The translations under genes were made by a program, and so were the position numbers. From positions 49,421,069 to 49,485,068 of the forward strand of contig JBCFYV010011164.1 of assembly GCA_039000515.1 (NCBI GenBank): 64,000 nucleotides of DNA. Reading direction: 5' to 3'. The notes beneath the pieces were generated by a model that saw only the letters and a program-made list of their open reading frames with translations, was not told the DNA's origin and made no database searches. Positions within the stretch are counted from its first letter, which is position 1. Each line of letters begins with the position of its first letter. Below, in pieces: positions 23,348 to 34,248 of this stretch. The DNA is from Timema cristinae. Lineage: Eukaryota > Arthropoda > Insecta > Phasmatodea > Timematidae.

Positions 23348-23353
<6 letters not shown>
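22816..23353. repeat. Inverted repeat, two 159-bp arms, nearly identical
   Basis: Arm 1 is 22,816-22,974 and arm 2 its reverse complement at 23,195-23,353, differing at only a handful of positions near the ends; the spacer is 220 bp and contains (TA)n. Both arms are repeat X sequence, so a plus and a minus piece of X face each other. Confidence 0.9.
22988..23023. repeat. (TA)n microsatellite
   Basis: At least 17 TA units in the spacer of the inverted repeat; a second run follows arm 2 at 23,352-23,386. Confidence 0.95.
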
Positions 23354-23389
<36 letters not shown>

Positions 23390-23726
23390 CATTTCTCTGA
23401 AAATTAATTTGAATCTCATGCTCTTTGGTAGACAATAATGTTTCTCTGTCTTAATTTTTCTGTAACAGTATATATTATTTCATTCATGCTATTTGGTGGA
23501 ATGTTTCTTCAACAATGAATATTATTTGGTTTCACAAACCTTATGAGTTTTTATTAAATGCCTCTATTTTAAAATAAAAGAAAGAGAAAGTCTGTGGAGT
23601 GCACCGTACTATTTTTTTTTATCAATTGTTGAGTTAGATGAACATTTTAACGATGCTCTATGGCGTTACCCATGAGTAATAGCTTCAAGAGATAATGAAA
23701 TAGAATATTTTTTACTAAGATACTAA

Positions 23727-24001
23727 ATAATAATAATAATAATAATAATACTTAGCACTGCATTTCACTACCCGTTCGGTGTATACACTTAAGTAGTAAT
23801 TACGCTAATGGATTTAGGAACTGTGAAGGTTGAATATAGAAAAAGTGAACCCACATTAGCGTTGAGGTAGAGGGAAAAACCATTTAGGAAAACCACCTCG
23901 ATTTCACCCCAGTGAGATTTGAAGCTCGATATACCCGTCCTCGGAAGTCTAGCTCAACATGAAACTAGCACTTCAGCTAAACAGCTAAACCGAGGCGGGT
24001 A
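23727..24001 (-). repeat. SINE family A copy with (TAA)n
   Basis: (TAA)n at the left, tail 'actacccgttcggtgtata', body, and head 'aaaccgaggcggg' at the right. Confidence 0.85.
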
Positions 24002-24195
24002 TTGTCAACAAATGACACAAAAACTAATAAACAGCGCAGAGAAATAAAGTCATTCCCCAAAACATCACTTTATCATTGTGAAAAAGGAAGCCTCAATATA
24101 ATCAATGATAAATGTGTGTACCTTGTCGTGAATTTAAATCTGTATGCTTATCAGACAAATGCTCTACTGACTGAGCTAACATGCCGGGTGCCGTG
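24002..24195 (-). repeat. tRNA-derived element, other head
   Basis: Minus strand reads 'gttagctcagtcagtagagc' followed by 'gatttaaattcacgac', a tRNA-like A and B box pair, then an unrelated body. It abuts the family A SINE. It is not folded well enough to be called a functional tRNA. Confidence 0.5.
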
Positions 24196-24269
24196 TTTTT
24201 TCAAGGTCAACTAGGAACTATGGTGAAAGAAAGAAAACCACGATCTAAAAATAATGTTGACGAATGAGA

Positions 24270-24296
24270 GGTATTTATTATTTATTATTATTATTA

Positions 24297-24336
<40 letters not shown>

Positions 24337-24425
24337 TATTATTATTATTATTATTATTTTATTATTATTATTAGCACCGCGTCTTACTATCCGTTCGGGT
24401 TATACGCAGGGTATTAATTAAAGTG
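24270..24425 (-). repeat. (ATT)n plus SINE tail fragment
   Basis: About 100 bp of ATT repeats joined to 'agcaccgcgtcttactatcc', the shared SINE tail; the body is missing, so the microsatellite grew from the tail of a truncated copy. Confidence 0.85.
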
Positions 24426-24479
24426 TAGGTATGCTTCTCTCAAAGGTCAATAAATAATTAATTTAATCTGATTTGCTGG

Positions 24480-24665
24480 TTATGGAGAGCTAGGGATTAA
24501 AATCTCACACAGGTGTATTGATGTGATCTTCCCTAAAATATTTTCTACCCTCTCTCCACGCCAATGTAAGTACATTTCATCTTAACTATACTTTTCACTT
24601 TCTTTCCATCAGATCAACTAGACGGATATCCCGGAATGGAAGTAAGTAGCACTAGGTGCACACAA
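24480..24665 (+). repeat. SINE family B fragment, degenerate
   Basis: Body order 'ctctctccacgccaatgtaag', 'atatcccggaatggaagtaag' on the plus strand. Confidence 0.55.
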
Positions 24666-25059
24666 AATTATCAAAACTATTAATAACAAGGACATAACCT
24701 CCAAACTTCAAATATCACATAATGTGTATGGTTATGAACTGATTGATAAATAGTTCCTTTCAGTTCCAACTAAATAAGTTTCACGTCCATGTCAAAGTAA
24801 AAATCAAAATGCTGGCTGTAGATTGTGGATGGCTAAATAAGGAATATAATTTTAGTTAATTTCAGACTGACAATCTAAGCACATCAAGGAAAGTGTGCAA
24901 GTCAGCTGTTTGGGTCACTAATTGCACACCAAGACAACAATGGTGGGCATGATTCACCCAAACAATCAACCATTGAGTATCTGATATTGTCCATCAAATG
25001 CGGTATCGCCGGTTTCCATTTGGATGGTCAGCGTTTGCTTCCACTAATGGTCAGGGGCT

Positions 25060-25795
25060 ACGAAAATCACCATGAGTTAAGGTGGGATGGAATTTACTGT
25101 GAGCTAAGGTTGGATGGGAGTCATTTTGAGTTAAGGTGGGATAGATGTAATTGTGAGTTAAGGTGGAATAGATGTAATTGTGAGTTAAGGTGGAATATAT
25201 GTCATAGTGAGTTAAGGTGGAATAGATGTCATAGTGAGTTAAGGTGGAATAGATGTCATTTTGAGTTAAGGTGGAATAGATGTCATTTTGAGTTAAGGTG
25301 AAATAGATGTCATTTTGAGTTAAGGTGGAATAGATGCCATTTTGAGTTAAGGTGGAATAGATGTAATTTGTGAATAAAGGTGGAATATATGTATATGTGA
25401 GTTAAGGTGGAATAGATGCCATTTTGAGTTAAGGTGGAATAGATGTCATTTTGAGTTAAGGTGGAAATTAGATGTAATTGTTGATTAAGGTGGAATAGAT
25501 GTCATAGTGAGTTAAGGTGGAATAGATGTCATTTTGAGTTAAGGTGGAATAGATGTCATTTTGAGTTAAGGTGGAATAGATGTCATTTTGAGTTAAGGTG
25601 GAATAGATGTCATTTGAGTTAAGGTGGAATAGATGTAATTGTGAGTTAAAGTGTAATAGATGTAATTGTGAGTTAAGGTGGAATATATGTCATTGTAAGT
25701 TAAGTTGGAATATATGTAATTATGATTTAGGGTGGAATGGAATTCATTGTGAGTTAAGGTGGAATGGAAGTCATGTGAGTTAAGGTGGGACAAAA
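25060..25795 (+). repeat. Minisatellite, 27-bp unit, about 27 copies
   Basis: Unit 'gagttaaggtggaatagatg' plus 'tcatttt'. Because 27 is divisible by three, frames stay open (repeat peptide ELRWNRCHF), which explains the ORFs here; no signal or domain suggests a protein. Confidence 0.95.
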
Positions 25796-26084
25796 GTCTC
25801 TATAATTCAATATAGGACTTATATTAAAAAGTATTTTGATTTTTCAAACCTAAAAATATTAAAATGTTTAACCATGACAATTATCTAAGTACAAGTCTGG
25901 TCTATAGTGTGAATGCAACTTAAGTAAAGCTTGATTGTAACAAGACAAGAGGATAACTGCGATGCCGAGCTGTTTATTTGTTATGTTGTTGTTTGTTTGA
26001 ACATATTCCAATCTTAGCCGCGAGTCGGCCTATCGGTATCCTTCTAACCTCCCTCCTTCTTGGGGACGCAGAAGTTGGCCTAAA

Positions 26085-26215
26085 GGAAGTTAGGCTAGAG
26101 TCAGTTAGACTAGAGTCAGTTAGGTTAGAGTCAGTTAGGCTAGAGTCAGTTAGCCTTCAGTAATTTGGCCTAAAGTCAGTTGGCCTGTCATTTGATCTAA
26201 AGCCAGTTGGCATAC
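26085..26215 (+). repeat. Short tandem repeat, 15-bp unit
   Basis: Five near-copies of 'gttaggctagagtca', then diverged units ('ggcctaaagtcagtt'). Confidence 0.85.
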
Positions 26216-26339
26216 AATTTAGGCCAAACGACCTTAGGCCTACTGACAGGTACGCCCTCTTCTTTACGAGAGAGCCGAGCAAGATGAATAGCGCATGCGT
26301 ATAACGGTTTCTGGTCACTTAGAAAGTAACTGGAAGCAA

Positions 26340-26341
26340 CA

Positions 26342-26382
<41 letters not shown>

Positions 26383-26470
26383 CATCATCACCACGTCTTA
26401 CTACCTGTTCGGGTTACACGCACTTACGCTAATGTGTAATAGTAGGTGATTGTGAGATGAAATGGAGGAT
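26340..26470 (-). repeat. SINE family C 3' fragment with (TTA)n
   Basis: (TTA)n, shared tail 'cacgtcttactacctgttcg', then 'cacttacgctaatgtgtaat' and 'ggtgattgtgagatgaaatg', which match only the family C body. Confidence 0.8.
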
Positions 26471-27836
26471 TAACAGTTTAACGTGGAAATTTTTTATTAA
26501 TGTCAACCGTTAAAATGAAAATTGTAAATTGGACAGTAATTGTGGAACAAAGCTTAGTGGTCTTAACGGAGCTAGCCTGTCAATATTGTACTCCTTTGCC
26601 TCATTTCTGATAAAAAGAAAAAATATAGCATTTATGAAAAAAATTATACGTAGAGTTTATGATGTGTCTTTTCGTTTTTATGTGCCCCATAACCCAAAAA
26701 GTCGGTCTTCAGGGTGCTATTATGATTTTTATTTAAGTCCTTAGATAAATGAATAGTTTGATGTAGGATAATTTTCGAAAATTATTGGCATAACGATTTG
26801 GTTTCAAGTGAGTATCATTACATGATGGTATAATCAAGACCATTTAAGGTTAAATTACTAATTACTCAGTCTCAAAGTATAATAAGACTATTAGAGAAAG
26901 TAAATACGATTGTGTCATACCATTTATTTAGTGCGGACGAGCTGAAACTTCACCACGGACCACCATTAGTCTACGAATCAGAGTTTGAGAACCAATGCGC
27001 TGAAGGTTAGTCTACGACTGGGGAGTATGTAGTGCGTGACTGATATATATGTGAACTGTCATGTGTGTTAGGACGTGTGTAAGCTTTGTAATTACTGGCG
27101 ATTTGAGTGATTGTATTCTTTAAAGGTTTACAATGGTTATTTTAATGAGTGCAATAATTAATGTATTCATTATATTTTACTAGACCTATTTGGGGTTATC
27201 ATTTGTTGTTTGTTTGTTTGTTAGGGTATTTATTTTTGTAACACTTAATTGGACATTAAACATGTATAAAAACATTGAATATAACTGATAGAAAAACGAC
27301 GATCACCAGCACTGAAGGGACTCTCGAAAGTCAAACGATATAGATATAAACATAAAAACAAACAACAAAAAGAAAATCATATGTCGCCCTGGCGCGCTGA
27401 TTAAAAGTTGGCCATAGGTTTATGGGCGGGAAAAATTAAACAAAATCCGTCCTGTCGCCGGTAGTTGGTCAACAGGGACCTAAAGAAATATATATATATA
27501 CACACACACACATAGAGAGGGAACAACAGGTTAGAAAACTTATGTCCTCTAAAATTATCCAGTGTATGTCATTTCGTTTATCAATAATCACGATTTTGAA
27601 TGCTCCGTATGTGTTTTAATTTGTGTTGGATCAATAAACAACAGTGGATAAAAGCTATGTGTATCACAATTTTTTTTAAATAATGAAAAAGTTATTTATT
27701 TGATTTATGTGTCTCACTTGAACAACAGGTATTCACCATTATAAACATAGGCACGTGTATAGAAATAACATTAAGACATGCACGTTTGACGCTGTGCGCA
27801 AGGAAAGAACACAACAGCAGCTCGAAGAGAGGACAG
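26471..27836. other. AT-rich stretch, nothing recognised
   Basis: Would be 3' flank of the minus-strand membrane-protein gene. A (TA)(CA) microsatellite lies at 27,487-27,512. Confidence 0.45.
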
Positions 27837-28181
27837 CTACACGGACCTGCGCCGCCCTCTCGACTGTCCGCCAGAGTCAGAGACAACACTGCTGGTCGAG
27901 GAGGAGACTCTGGTGTCCTGTCTCGTCTCTCTGTTGTCTCCTCCAACATTGAGGGGCCTCACTAGGTAGTAGGCTGATATGCCAAGCTCAGTTCTGGGCC
28001 GATGGATGAACCCCCAACCCAGGGTGGTGGTTAGAGTCTCGCTCTGATACAAAGCCAGGAGGAGGAGGCCCGGAGTGAGGCTCACGGCGAGACACACTGC
28101 AAATTTGGTGCGGCGGGGCCACGCGGGCCGGTTGGAGGCGTCCATGATGTTCTTCAGGGCCATTGGGGGCGTGTCGGGATT
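27837..28181 (-). CDS. Membrane protein of unknown family, terminal exon
   Basis: GC-rich coding block on the minus strand, 114 codons plus TAG at 27,837-27,839. It opens after ctgcag with NPDTPPMALKNIMDASNRP, then a Pro/Arg stretch, one hydrophobic span 'FAVCLAVSLTPGLLLLALY' (about residues 27-45), and a polar tail rich in Ser and Arg ending GGQSRGRRRSV. It joins the exon at 30,395-30,658 in phase 0. A second acceptor, ccccag|TTG at 28,203-28,204, is also in frame and would add seven codons (LTIWYLQ). The minisatellite begins right at this boundary. The family is not recognised. Coding nature is inferred from composition, splice sites, hydrophobic pattern and matching phase. Confidence 0.65.
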   Translation of the reverse strand, partial: NPDTPPMALKNIMDASNRPAWPRRTKFAVCLAVSLTPGLLLLALYQSETLTTTLGWGFIHRPRTELGISAYYLVRPLNVGGDNRETRQDTRVSSSTSSVVSDSGGQSRGRRRSV

Positions 28182-29990
28182 CTGCAGGTACCATATAGTC
28201 AACTGGGGACATGACACAACTATAGCTAGAGGGTGCTGCAGGTACCACACAGTCAACTGGGGACATGACACAACTATAGCTAGAGGGTGCTGCAGGTATT
28301 AGACAGTCAACTGGGGACATGACACAACTATAGCTAGAGGGTGCTGCAGGTACCACACAGTCAACTGGGGACATGACACAACTATAGCTAGAGGGTGCTG
28401 CTGGTATTACACAGTCAACTGGGGACATGACACAACTATAGCTAGAGGCTGCTGCAGGTATTACACAGTCAACTGGGGACATAACACAACTATAGCTAGA
28501 GGGTGCTGCAGGTACCACACAGTCAACTGGGGACATGACACAACTATAGCTAGAGGGTGCTGCTGGTATTACACAGTCAACTGGGGACATGACACAACTA
28601 TAGCTAGAGGGTGCTGCTGGTATTACACAGTCAACTGGGGACATGACACAACTATAGCTAGAGGGTGCTGCTGGTATTACACAGTCAACTGGGGACATGG
28701 CACAACTATAGCTAGAGGGTGCTGCTGGTATTACACAGTCAACTGGGGACATGACACAACTATAGCTAGAGGGTGCTGCAGGTACCACACAGTCAACTGG
28801 GGACATGACACAACTATAGCTAGAGGGTGCTGCAGGTACCACACAGTCAACTGGGGACATGACACAACTATAGCTAGAGGGTGCTGCAGGTATTAGACAG
28901 TCAACTGGGGACATGACACAACTATAGCTAGAGGGTGCTGCTGGTATTACACAGTCAACTGGGGACATGGCACAACTATAGCTAGAGGGTGCTGCAGGTA
29001 TTATACAGTCAACTGGGGACATGACACAACTATAGCTAGAGGGTGCTGCTGGTATTACACAGTCAACTGGGGACATGGCACAACTATAGCTAGAGGGTGC
29101 TGCAGGTATTACACAGTCAACTGGGGACATGACACAACTATAGCTAGAGGGTGCTGCAGGTATTACACAGTCAACTGGGGACATGGCACAACTATAGCTA
29201 GAGGGTGCTGCAGGTATTATACAGTCAACTGGGGACATGACACAACTATAGCTAGAGGGTGCTGCTGGTATTACACAGTCAACTGGGGACATGGCACAAC
29301 TATAGCTAGAGGGTGCTGCAGGTATTATACAGTCAACTGGGGACATGACACAACTATAGCTAGAGGGTGCTGCAGGTATTACACAGTCAACTGGGGACAT
29401 GACACAACTATAGCTAGAGGGTGCTGCAGGTATTACACAGTCAACTGGGGACATGACACAACTATAGCTAGAGGGTGCTGCAGGTACCACACAGTCAACT
29501 GGGGACATGACACAACTATAGCTAGAGGGTGCTGCAGGTATTACACAGTCAACTGGGGACATGACACAACTATAGCTAGAGGGTGCTGCTGGTATTAGAC
29601 AGTCAACTGGGGACATGACACAACTATAGCTAGAGGGTGCTGCAGGTATTACACAGTCAACTGGGGACATGACACAACTATAGCTAGAGGGTGCTGCAGG
29701 TATTACACAGTCAACTGGGGACATGACACAACTATAGCTAGAGGGTGCTGCAGGTATTACACAGTCAACTGGGGACATGACACAACTATAGCTAGAGGGT
29801 GCTGCAGGTACTACACAGTCAACTGGGGACATGACACAACTATAGCTAGAGGGTGCTGCTGGTATTAGACAGTCAACTGGGGACATGACACAACTATAGC
29901 TAGAGGGTCCTGCTGGTATTAGACAGTCAACTGGGGACATGACACAACTATAGCTAGAGGTGCTGCAGTACCACACAGTCAACTGAGAAC
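28182..29990. repeat. Minisatellite, 54-bp unit, about 33 copies, in an intron
   Basis: Unit 'gtcaactggggacatgacac', 'aactatagctagagggtgct', 'gcaggtattacaca'. Copies are nearly identical; variants are mostly ctgcagg/ctgctgg and tatt/tacc. The unit length is a multiple of three, so one minus frame stays open for more than 600 codons (repeat CVIPAAPSSYSCVMSPVD). That frame differs from the frame of the adjoining exon. Each unit includes copies of both candidate acceptors, ccccag and ctgcag. Confidence 0.97.
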
Positions 29991-30041
29991 ACAACACAAC
30001 ATGCTGTCTGAGCTACTCGCAAATTTACACTTAATGTATAG

Positions 30042-30198
30042 ACAAAAGGAAGGTAGAATTGGAATAATTGTATCCGCATTTGCATTGGTGGATAATGGGA
30101 AACTTGTTTTAAATGTCAGTTCACCAGACCTGTATTCGAACCCCAACCTCCTCGTCACAAGTGAATCAAACAATACAAGACTGGTGCCTTTGTCCACT
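30042..30198 (-). repeat. SINE family B, degenerate, in the membrane-gene intron
   Basis: Body 'tatccgcatttgcattggtgg' and B box 'gtattcgaaccccaacctcc' on plus, tail lost. Confidence 0.6.
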
Positions 30199-30394
30199 TG
30201 CTCATCTGTATTGATATTATCACAGGCCTTAATAACTAAGTCATCTCTAGATCTGACAAAACACCCAGTATTCAGACCAGTAATTTATTACCGTGAAGAG
30301 GAAAGCCCCTATATCACTCACAATAAAATTTATGTTTCGGTCGTGCTGGATGGTAGGGGAAAGGGGGATGAATACCAAACATCATTAAACCCAC

Positions 30395-30658
30395 CCCGTT
30401 GACGGCGACATCGATGACCCTGAGGAAATACACCCAAACGACTAGGGTTTGGTAGAGGAACCAGAGGAAGGCCATCTCCCTGACGTAGTGGTCCCTGAGC
30501 AGTCTCCTGAGGGACCAAGGTCTGCGCACGGCGACCACGTAATGCATGAGGGTAGCCATGCCTGAGACGTAGAGGGCGCTAGGGACCAAGGACAGAGGGC
30601 CCTCCCCACACTTGAGGCAGACGAGGCCCTCCATCAGGAGGCGCTGGACATGTTCCAT
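30395..30658 (-). CDS. Membrane protein of unknown family, upstream exon
   Basis: 88 codons on the minus strand from ATG at 30,656-30,658 to a donor ggg|gtgggt (30,389-30,394). Begins MEHVQRLLMEGLVCLKCGEG. Two hydrophobic spans: 'LVPSALYVSGMATLMHYVVA' (about 23-43) and 'MAFLWFLYQTLVVWVYFL' (about 62-79). Between them lies a strongly basic loop (RRPWSLRRLLRDHYVRE), probably cytoplasmic. GC content and codon use contrast with the flanks. The ATG follows an in-frame TAG, so it may be the start; a possible acceptor (tatgtag|CC) just upstream would instead make this an internal exon. With the exon at 27,837-28,181 the product would be about 202 residues with three membrane spans. No family recognised. 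Confidence 0.65.
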
Positions 30659-30876
30659 TACCTTTGGCTACATATGGTTGCCAGAGCTATCAGTTTAACA
30701 ATGAGCTCTTCCTTGTGGCAACAATAGGAGCAGGCTCCTAGGATGTTTAAACTTCTAGAATAGAACGTAAACATTGTTGACAGTTCGGTGATGTTAAATA
30801 AATTAGGCATGCCTAGATATTACATCTGCAACGGGCAGTAGATTACAGTGCAGAGCGCTTAGGAGAATCGTAAATC

Positions 30877-31080
30877 GTGTTCAAAGTACTGACTGGCAAA
30901 CCCAATGGGAAGAGACTAATGGGAAAAACTAGATGAAAATGGGAGGATAACATTATAACGGACCTGAAGGAGATAGGGCGTAATGAGATTGACTGGATAG
31001 AACAATCTCAAGATAGGGATAGGTGACATACTTTTGTACGTGCGACAATGAACTTTTGAGTTCCTAATGGCATAGAATAA
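30877..31080 (+). pseudogene. Non-LTR retrotransposon C-terminal fragment, type 1
   Basis: Plus frame gives the C-terminal peptide common in arthropod LINE ORF2 proteins: 'KWEDNIITDLKEIG', 'DWIEQSQDRDR', 'HTFVRATMNF', 'VPNGIE'. Three in-frame stops. The same type occurs on the minus strand at 52.19-52.48 kb. Confidence 0.75.
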
Positions 31081-31152
31081 GTAGCGGACAGTACAAACTT
31101 CTATATGACAGTGGCTGAAGTGACGTCCCAAAAGCTCCTTCAATTATGTACA

Positions 31153-31416
31153 ACCCACCTCGATGGCGTAGTTGGTCAACGCGCTAGTCATGTTGAGCTC
31201 GGCTGCTGAGGACTGGGAGATCGAGGTTCGAATCTCGGTCGGGTGAACTGAGGGTGGTATTTCCTAAATGGTTTTCCATTCTCCCTCCACGAAAATGCGA
31301 GTTCACTTCCTCTAACTTAACCTTCCCAATTCCTAATCCATTAGCGTAATTAGTACTTAAAGAGTATAACCCGAACGGTTAGTAAGATGCAGTGCTAATA
31401 TTATTATTATATTTTT
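31153..31416 (+). repeat. SINE family A, full length, 11-bp target duplication
   Basis: Flanked by aattatgtaca at 31,142-31,152 and 31,417-31,427. Head, B box GGTTCGAATCTC, full body, tail 'acccgaacggttagtaag' and (TTA)n. Confidence 0.95.
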
Positions 31417-31429
31417 AATTATGTACACT

Positions 31430-32543
31430 TCGTCGAGATAGTAAGGTAGCAACGTATTGGTTCAGCCCGCGCGGTATGCTATACCTCCACACATGACTGC
31501 AGAATAGTTTGCCTAGCTACGCCTTAGGCCAAATTTGGAGAAAGCCTTAAGTCCTTAAATTATTTCTTGCCTGTAGAGAAGGAGTTGTGGGGAAGGTGTT
31601 ATGTCTTTTTGCGATGTCCAATTAGTTTGATCAACTAAATTAATTTTACTTATTTTGTTCCTTCATAATAAAATCAATTATTAATTACTTATTGAGCTAA
31701 TTAATTATGTTTGGTCTCATTAATAAATTGGCTTTGTTTTAAGCTATTAAAGATTTAACCACGCCACACATTATTTTGGCAGCAGTGCTACCACATTTAT
31801 TGGTTTTAAAAGGAAACATAAAGCGGATCTCCCTCTTTTAAGAATCTTTATTACAGTGAATGACTAATTATGAATTTATTAATGATTATCTATTATATTA
31901 CACATATGTAGTGCAAATAATAAATTAAATCTAAAAGATTTTTACTTTATTTTTAAGACGCTGAGTTAAAAAAACTTATATAATTTAAGATCCAGATTTA
32001 AAATTGTTTATATTATTTCCCGGTAGATAAAAAAAAAGGTATTTGATAAAATCTTATCCATTGGACATATTTTAGTAATAAAAGGTAATTTATTTGTTTC
32101 TTCAAAGTTACTATCACTGTCTATATAACGTTGTGGGACCATAGTTTGATTCCATACTTTATTTAGTATTACCAAAATGGCCACAATATAACGATTAGTA
32201 AAAAGTTTTGATAAATACTTTGATTGATAAAATTGTTGTTTACTAAGATTTACTTTGATTATCATTTTCTAATAAATTTAATGTATAATGTTAACAGTGG
32301 TTCTGTTTTTGTCAAATCTGTTGTTGTTTTTTTTTTACTAAATACATTCTGGAAATCCAAACCATAATGCTGGTTATGTCATCTGCAAGTATTAATATAA
32401 TATCAGAGTGGGAAGGTTTAAATGAATGAAAAGCTGGGAGAAATTTTGTTTTTGGTTGGCGAGTTTAAAAAACTTTAAATAATATTCATGCTTTTTTAAG
32501 GTTTGGAATGTAAATATCTTTAATTAAAAAGTATTGTAAGTTC
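31430..32543. other. AT-rich stretch, nothing recognised
   Basis: A minus frame at 32,008-32,265 is AT-biased and featureless. Confidence 0.45.
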
Positions 32544-32557
32544 TTTACTGTTTTTAA

Positions 32558-32846
32558 GGTGACCTGTCGGTCTAATTGTAAAGTGTCAGACTTCGGTGCT
32601 GGAAGTCCGGGTTTCAATCCTTAGCTACGGCACAGATTTATCTTATTTCCAAACCCTTTCTTCACCTCTGACAAGACGAGTATTAATCACAACTTGCGAA
32701 TGTGTGGAATGCCAGGCCTCCACCGTGGTTCGGATCCCACGTTAAACTGAAGGTCCTACATTATATCTCACAATCATCATTACACATTAGCGTAAGTGCG
32801 TATAACCCGAACGGGTAATAAGATGCGGTTCTAATAATAATATATA
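32558..32846 (+). repeat. SINE family C, 14-bp target duplication
   Basis: tttactgtttttaa at 32,544-32,557 and 32,847-32,860. Head 'aggtgacctgtcggtctaat', diverged from the two other copies, so older; tail 'acccgaacgggtaataag'. Confidence 0.95.
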
Positions 32847-32879
32847 TTTACTGTTTTTAAAAACGTCTGTCTGTTGTTA

Positions 32880-33680
32880 AATCTACATGGAACTTCATAA
32901 CCGGTTGTGGTGCCTTTATTTATAATCGATAGGATCTAGCAAACATACAGTCAGGGTTTGAGTCTCCGTTAAAGATACAGCTGGTTTTATTTAAATATGT
33001 AACTTAGAATCTCTGGAACTACTTGAACGATTGTGGTGCAGTTACTACTTTTATACTGGACCAATATCCAGGCAAGTTTTAACATTATTATTGTATCATA
33101 AGATGTTTCAGTGTGAGTCCCGGTGAAGGGCCAGCCAATTGTTTGTATACATTGATGGAACCACATAATTACTGTGGTGTAATTTTTAGTATTCCGTAGA
33201 GTATTTATCCAGGCATATTTCAGTGTAATAATCGTAATCGGGTGTTTTGGTGTAAGTCCCGGTGAAGTGTCAGCTGGATATGTGTGTATATATATCTGGA
33301 ACCACTTAACCGATTGGGATGAAGTTGTTTTTTTAGTATAATATTTATCCAGGCATGTTTTAGCATGATATAATCAGGTTTTGTGTTGTGAGTCTCGGAG
33401 AAGGACCAGCCGGATATTTGTGTATATCTCTGAAACAGCAAACCGATTCCGATGTAGTTTATTATATTCTGTAAGATATTAACCAGGCAAATTGTAGCAT
33501 GATATATTTAGGTTTTGGGTTTCGAGACCCTGTTAAAGTTTCATATGGATGTTGTATATATGTTATCTAGGATATTTATAACCACATAAGTGATTGCAGT
33601 GCAGTTTTTTCAATTATGTAGTATTTATATCCAGGAAGGTTTTAACATTAGTTTAATCAAGTGTTTTGCTGTGAGTCCCT
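32880..33680 (+). repeat. Diverged tandem repeat, about 140-bp period, five to six units
   Basis: The marker 'tatccaggca' recurs at about 33,066, 33,206, 33,346, 33,480 and 33,630, each preceded by a 'gattgtggtgcagtt' variant and followed by 'gtgagtcccggtgaaggnccagc' variants. Units are strongly diverged, as in an old satellite. Confidence 0.75.
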
Positions 33681-33689
33681 GAAACTGCT

Positions 33690-34248
33690 GAAAGACCTAT
33701 TGATAATGAATTTTGTGGGTCAGCTGTAAGGTTAAATTTCGTTCTTCTGCGAAGGGGATAATATAGTTCAGAGTGAACTATAGGATAATATTTATATATA
33801 ATATAATATTATCTATTTCACCCACCTCTGCTACTCATCTGGGCTACATGCCTTAAATAACTGTTGTGTGATAGTGATGAAGAAGATGCAAGTTAAAGAG
33901 GATGTAACCTTATATGCTAGGAGAGAAGTTGGGAAACAATGTAGGAAAACGTCCCTCAATATTTTCGGCCACTATGAGAAACCTGTTTGATCCATCGCTG
34001 AAAATAGACCATATGAGAATATTTTTGTCCACGTTACTACCGATGCTGTAGAAAATAAATCATATACGACATTTCCTAGAATGTTTAGTTTACTTTGTAT
34101 TTCTCTTTCCTATAAGATATCAAATATTTAATTTTGTGTGTATTTCCAGCAGATATCACACTTGTCTCTAATCTATTATTTTGGGGCTTTCATCTTTAAA
34201 TTCAATCAATAATGTTCTTACTACAATGAAATTATCAACAACTCTAAG
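33690..34248. other. Mostly featureless; possible eroded SINE
   Basis: 33,835-33,965 ('gctactcatctgggctacatg', 'gaggatgtaacc', 'gggaaacaatgtaggaaaacg') has the order of a minus-strand family A/B body but is badly eroded. Confidence 0.35.

Larger units (their letters stand above)
21556..23625 (+). repeat. Unclassified repeat X, copy 3, rearranged
   Basis: The left end matches copy 1 ('ctctcggcgcctaaaagagaaacgtattgtgaccg'). The middle holds the GC-rich minisatellite, the right part the blocks 'tttgaccgttcggg', 'aacgattttgattacat', 'ggcattgtttaaca' and, past an inverted segment, 'atgctatttggtggaatgtt' and 'aaagaaagagaaagtctgtggagtgca'. Confidence 0.55.

Noticed and set aside
26930..27005. hAT terminus ('gagtttgagaaccaatgcgctg')
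   Set aside because: It resembles a hAT end, but no matching opposite end or transposase remnant was found.
27988..29997. Long minus-strand ORF as a repetitive protein gene
   Set aside because: It is the translation of a 54-bp minisatellite and runs through the adjoining exon in the wrong frame.
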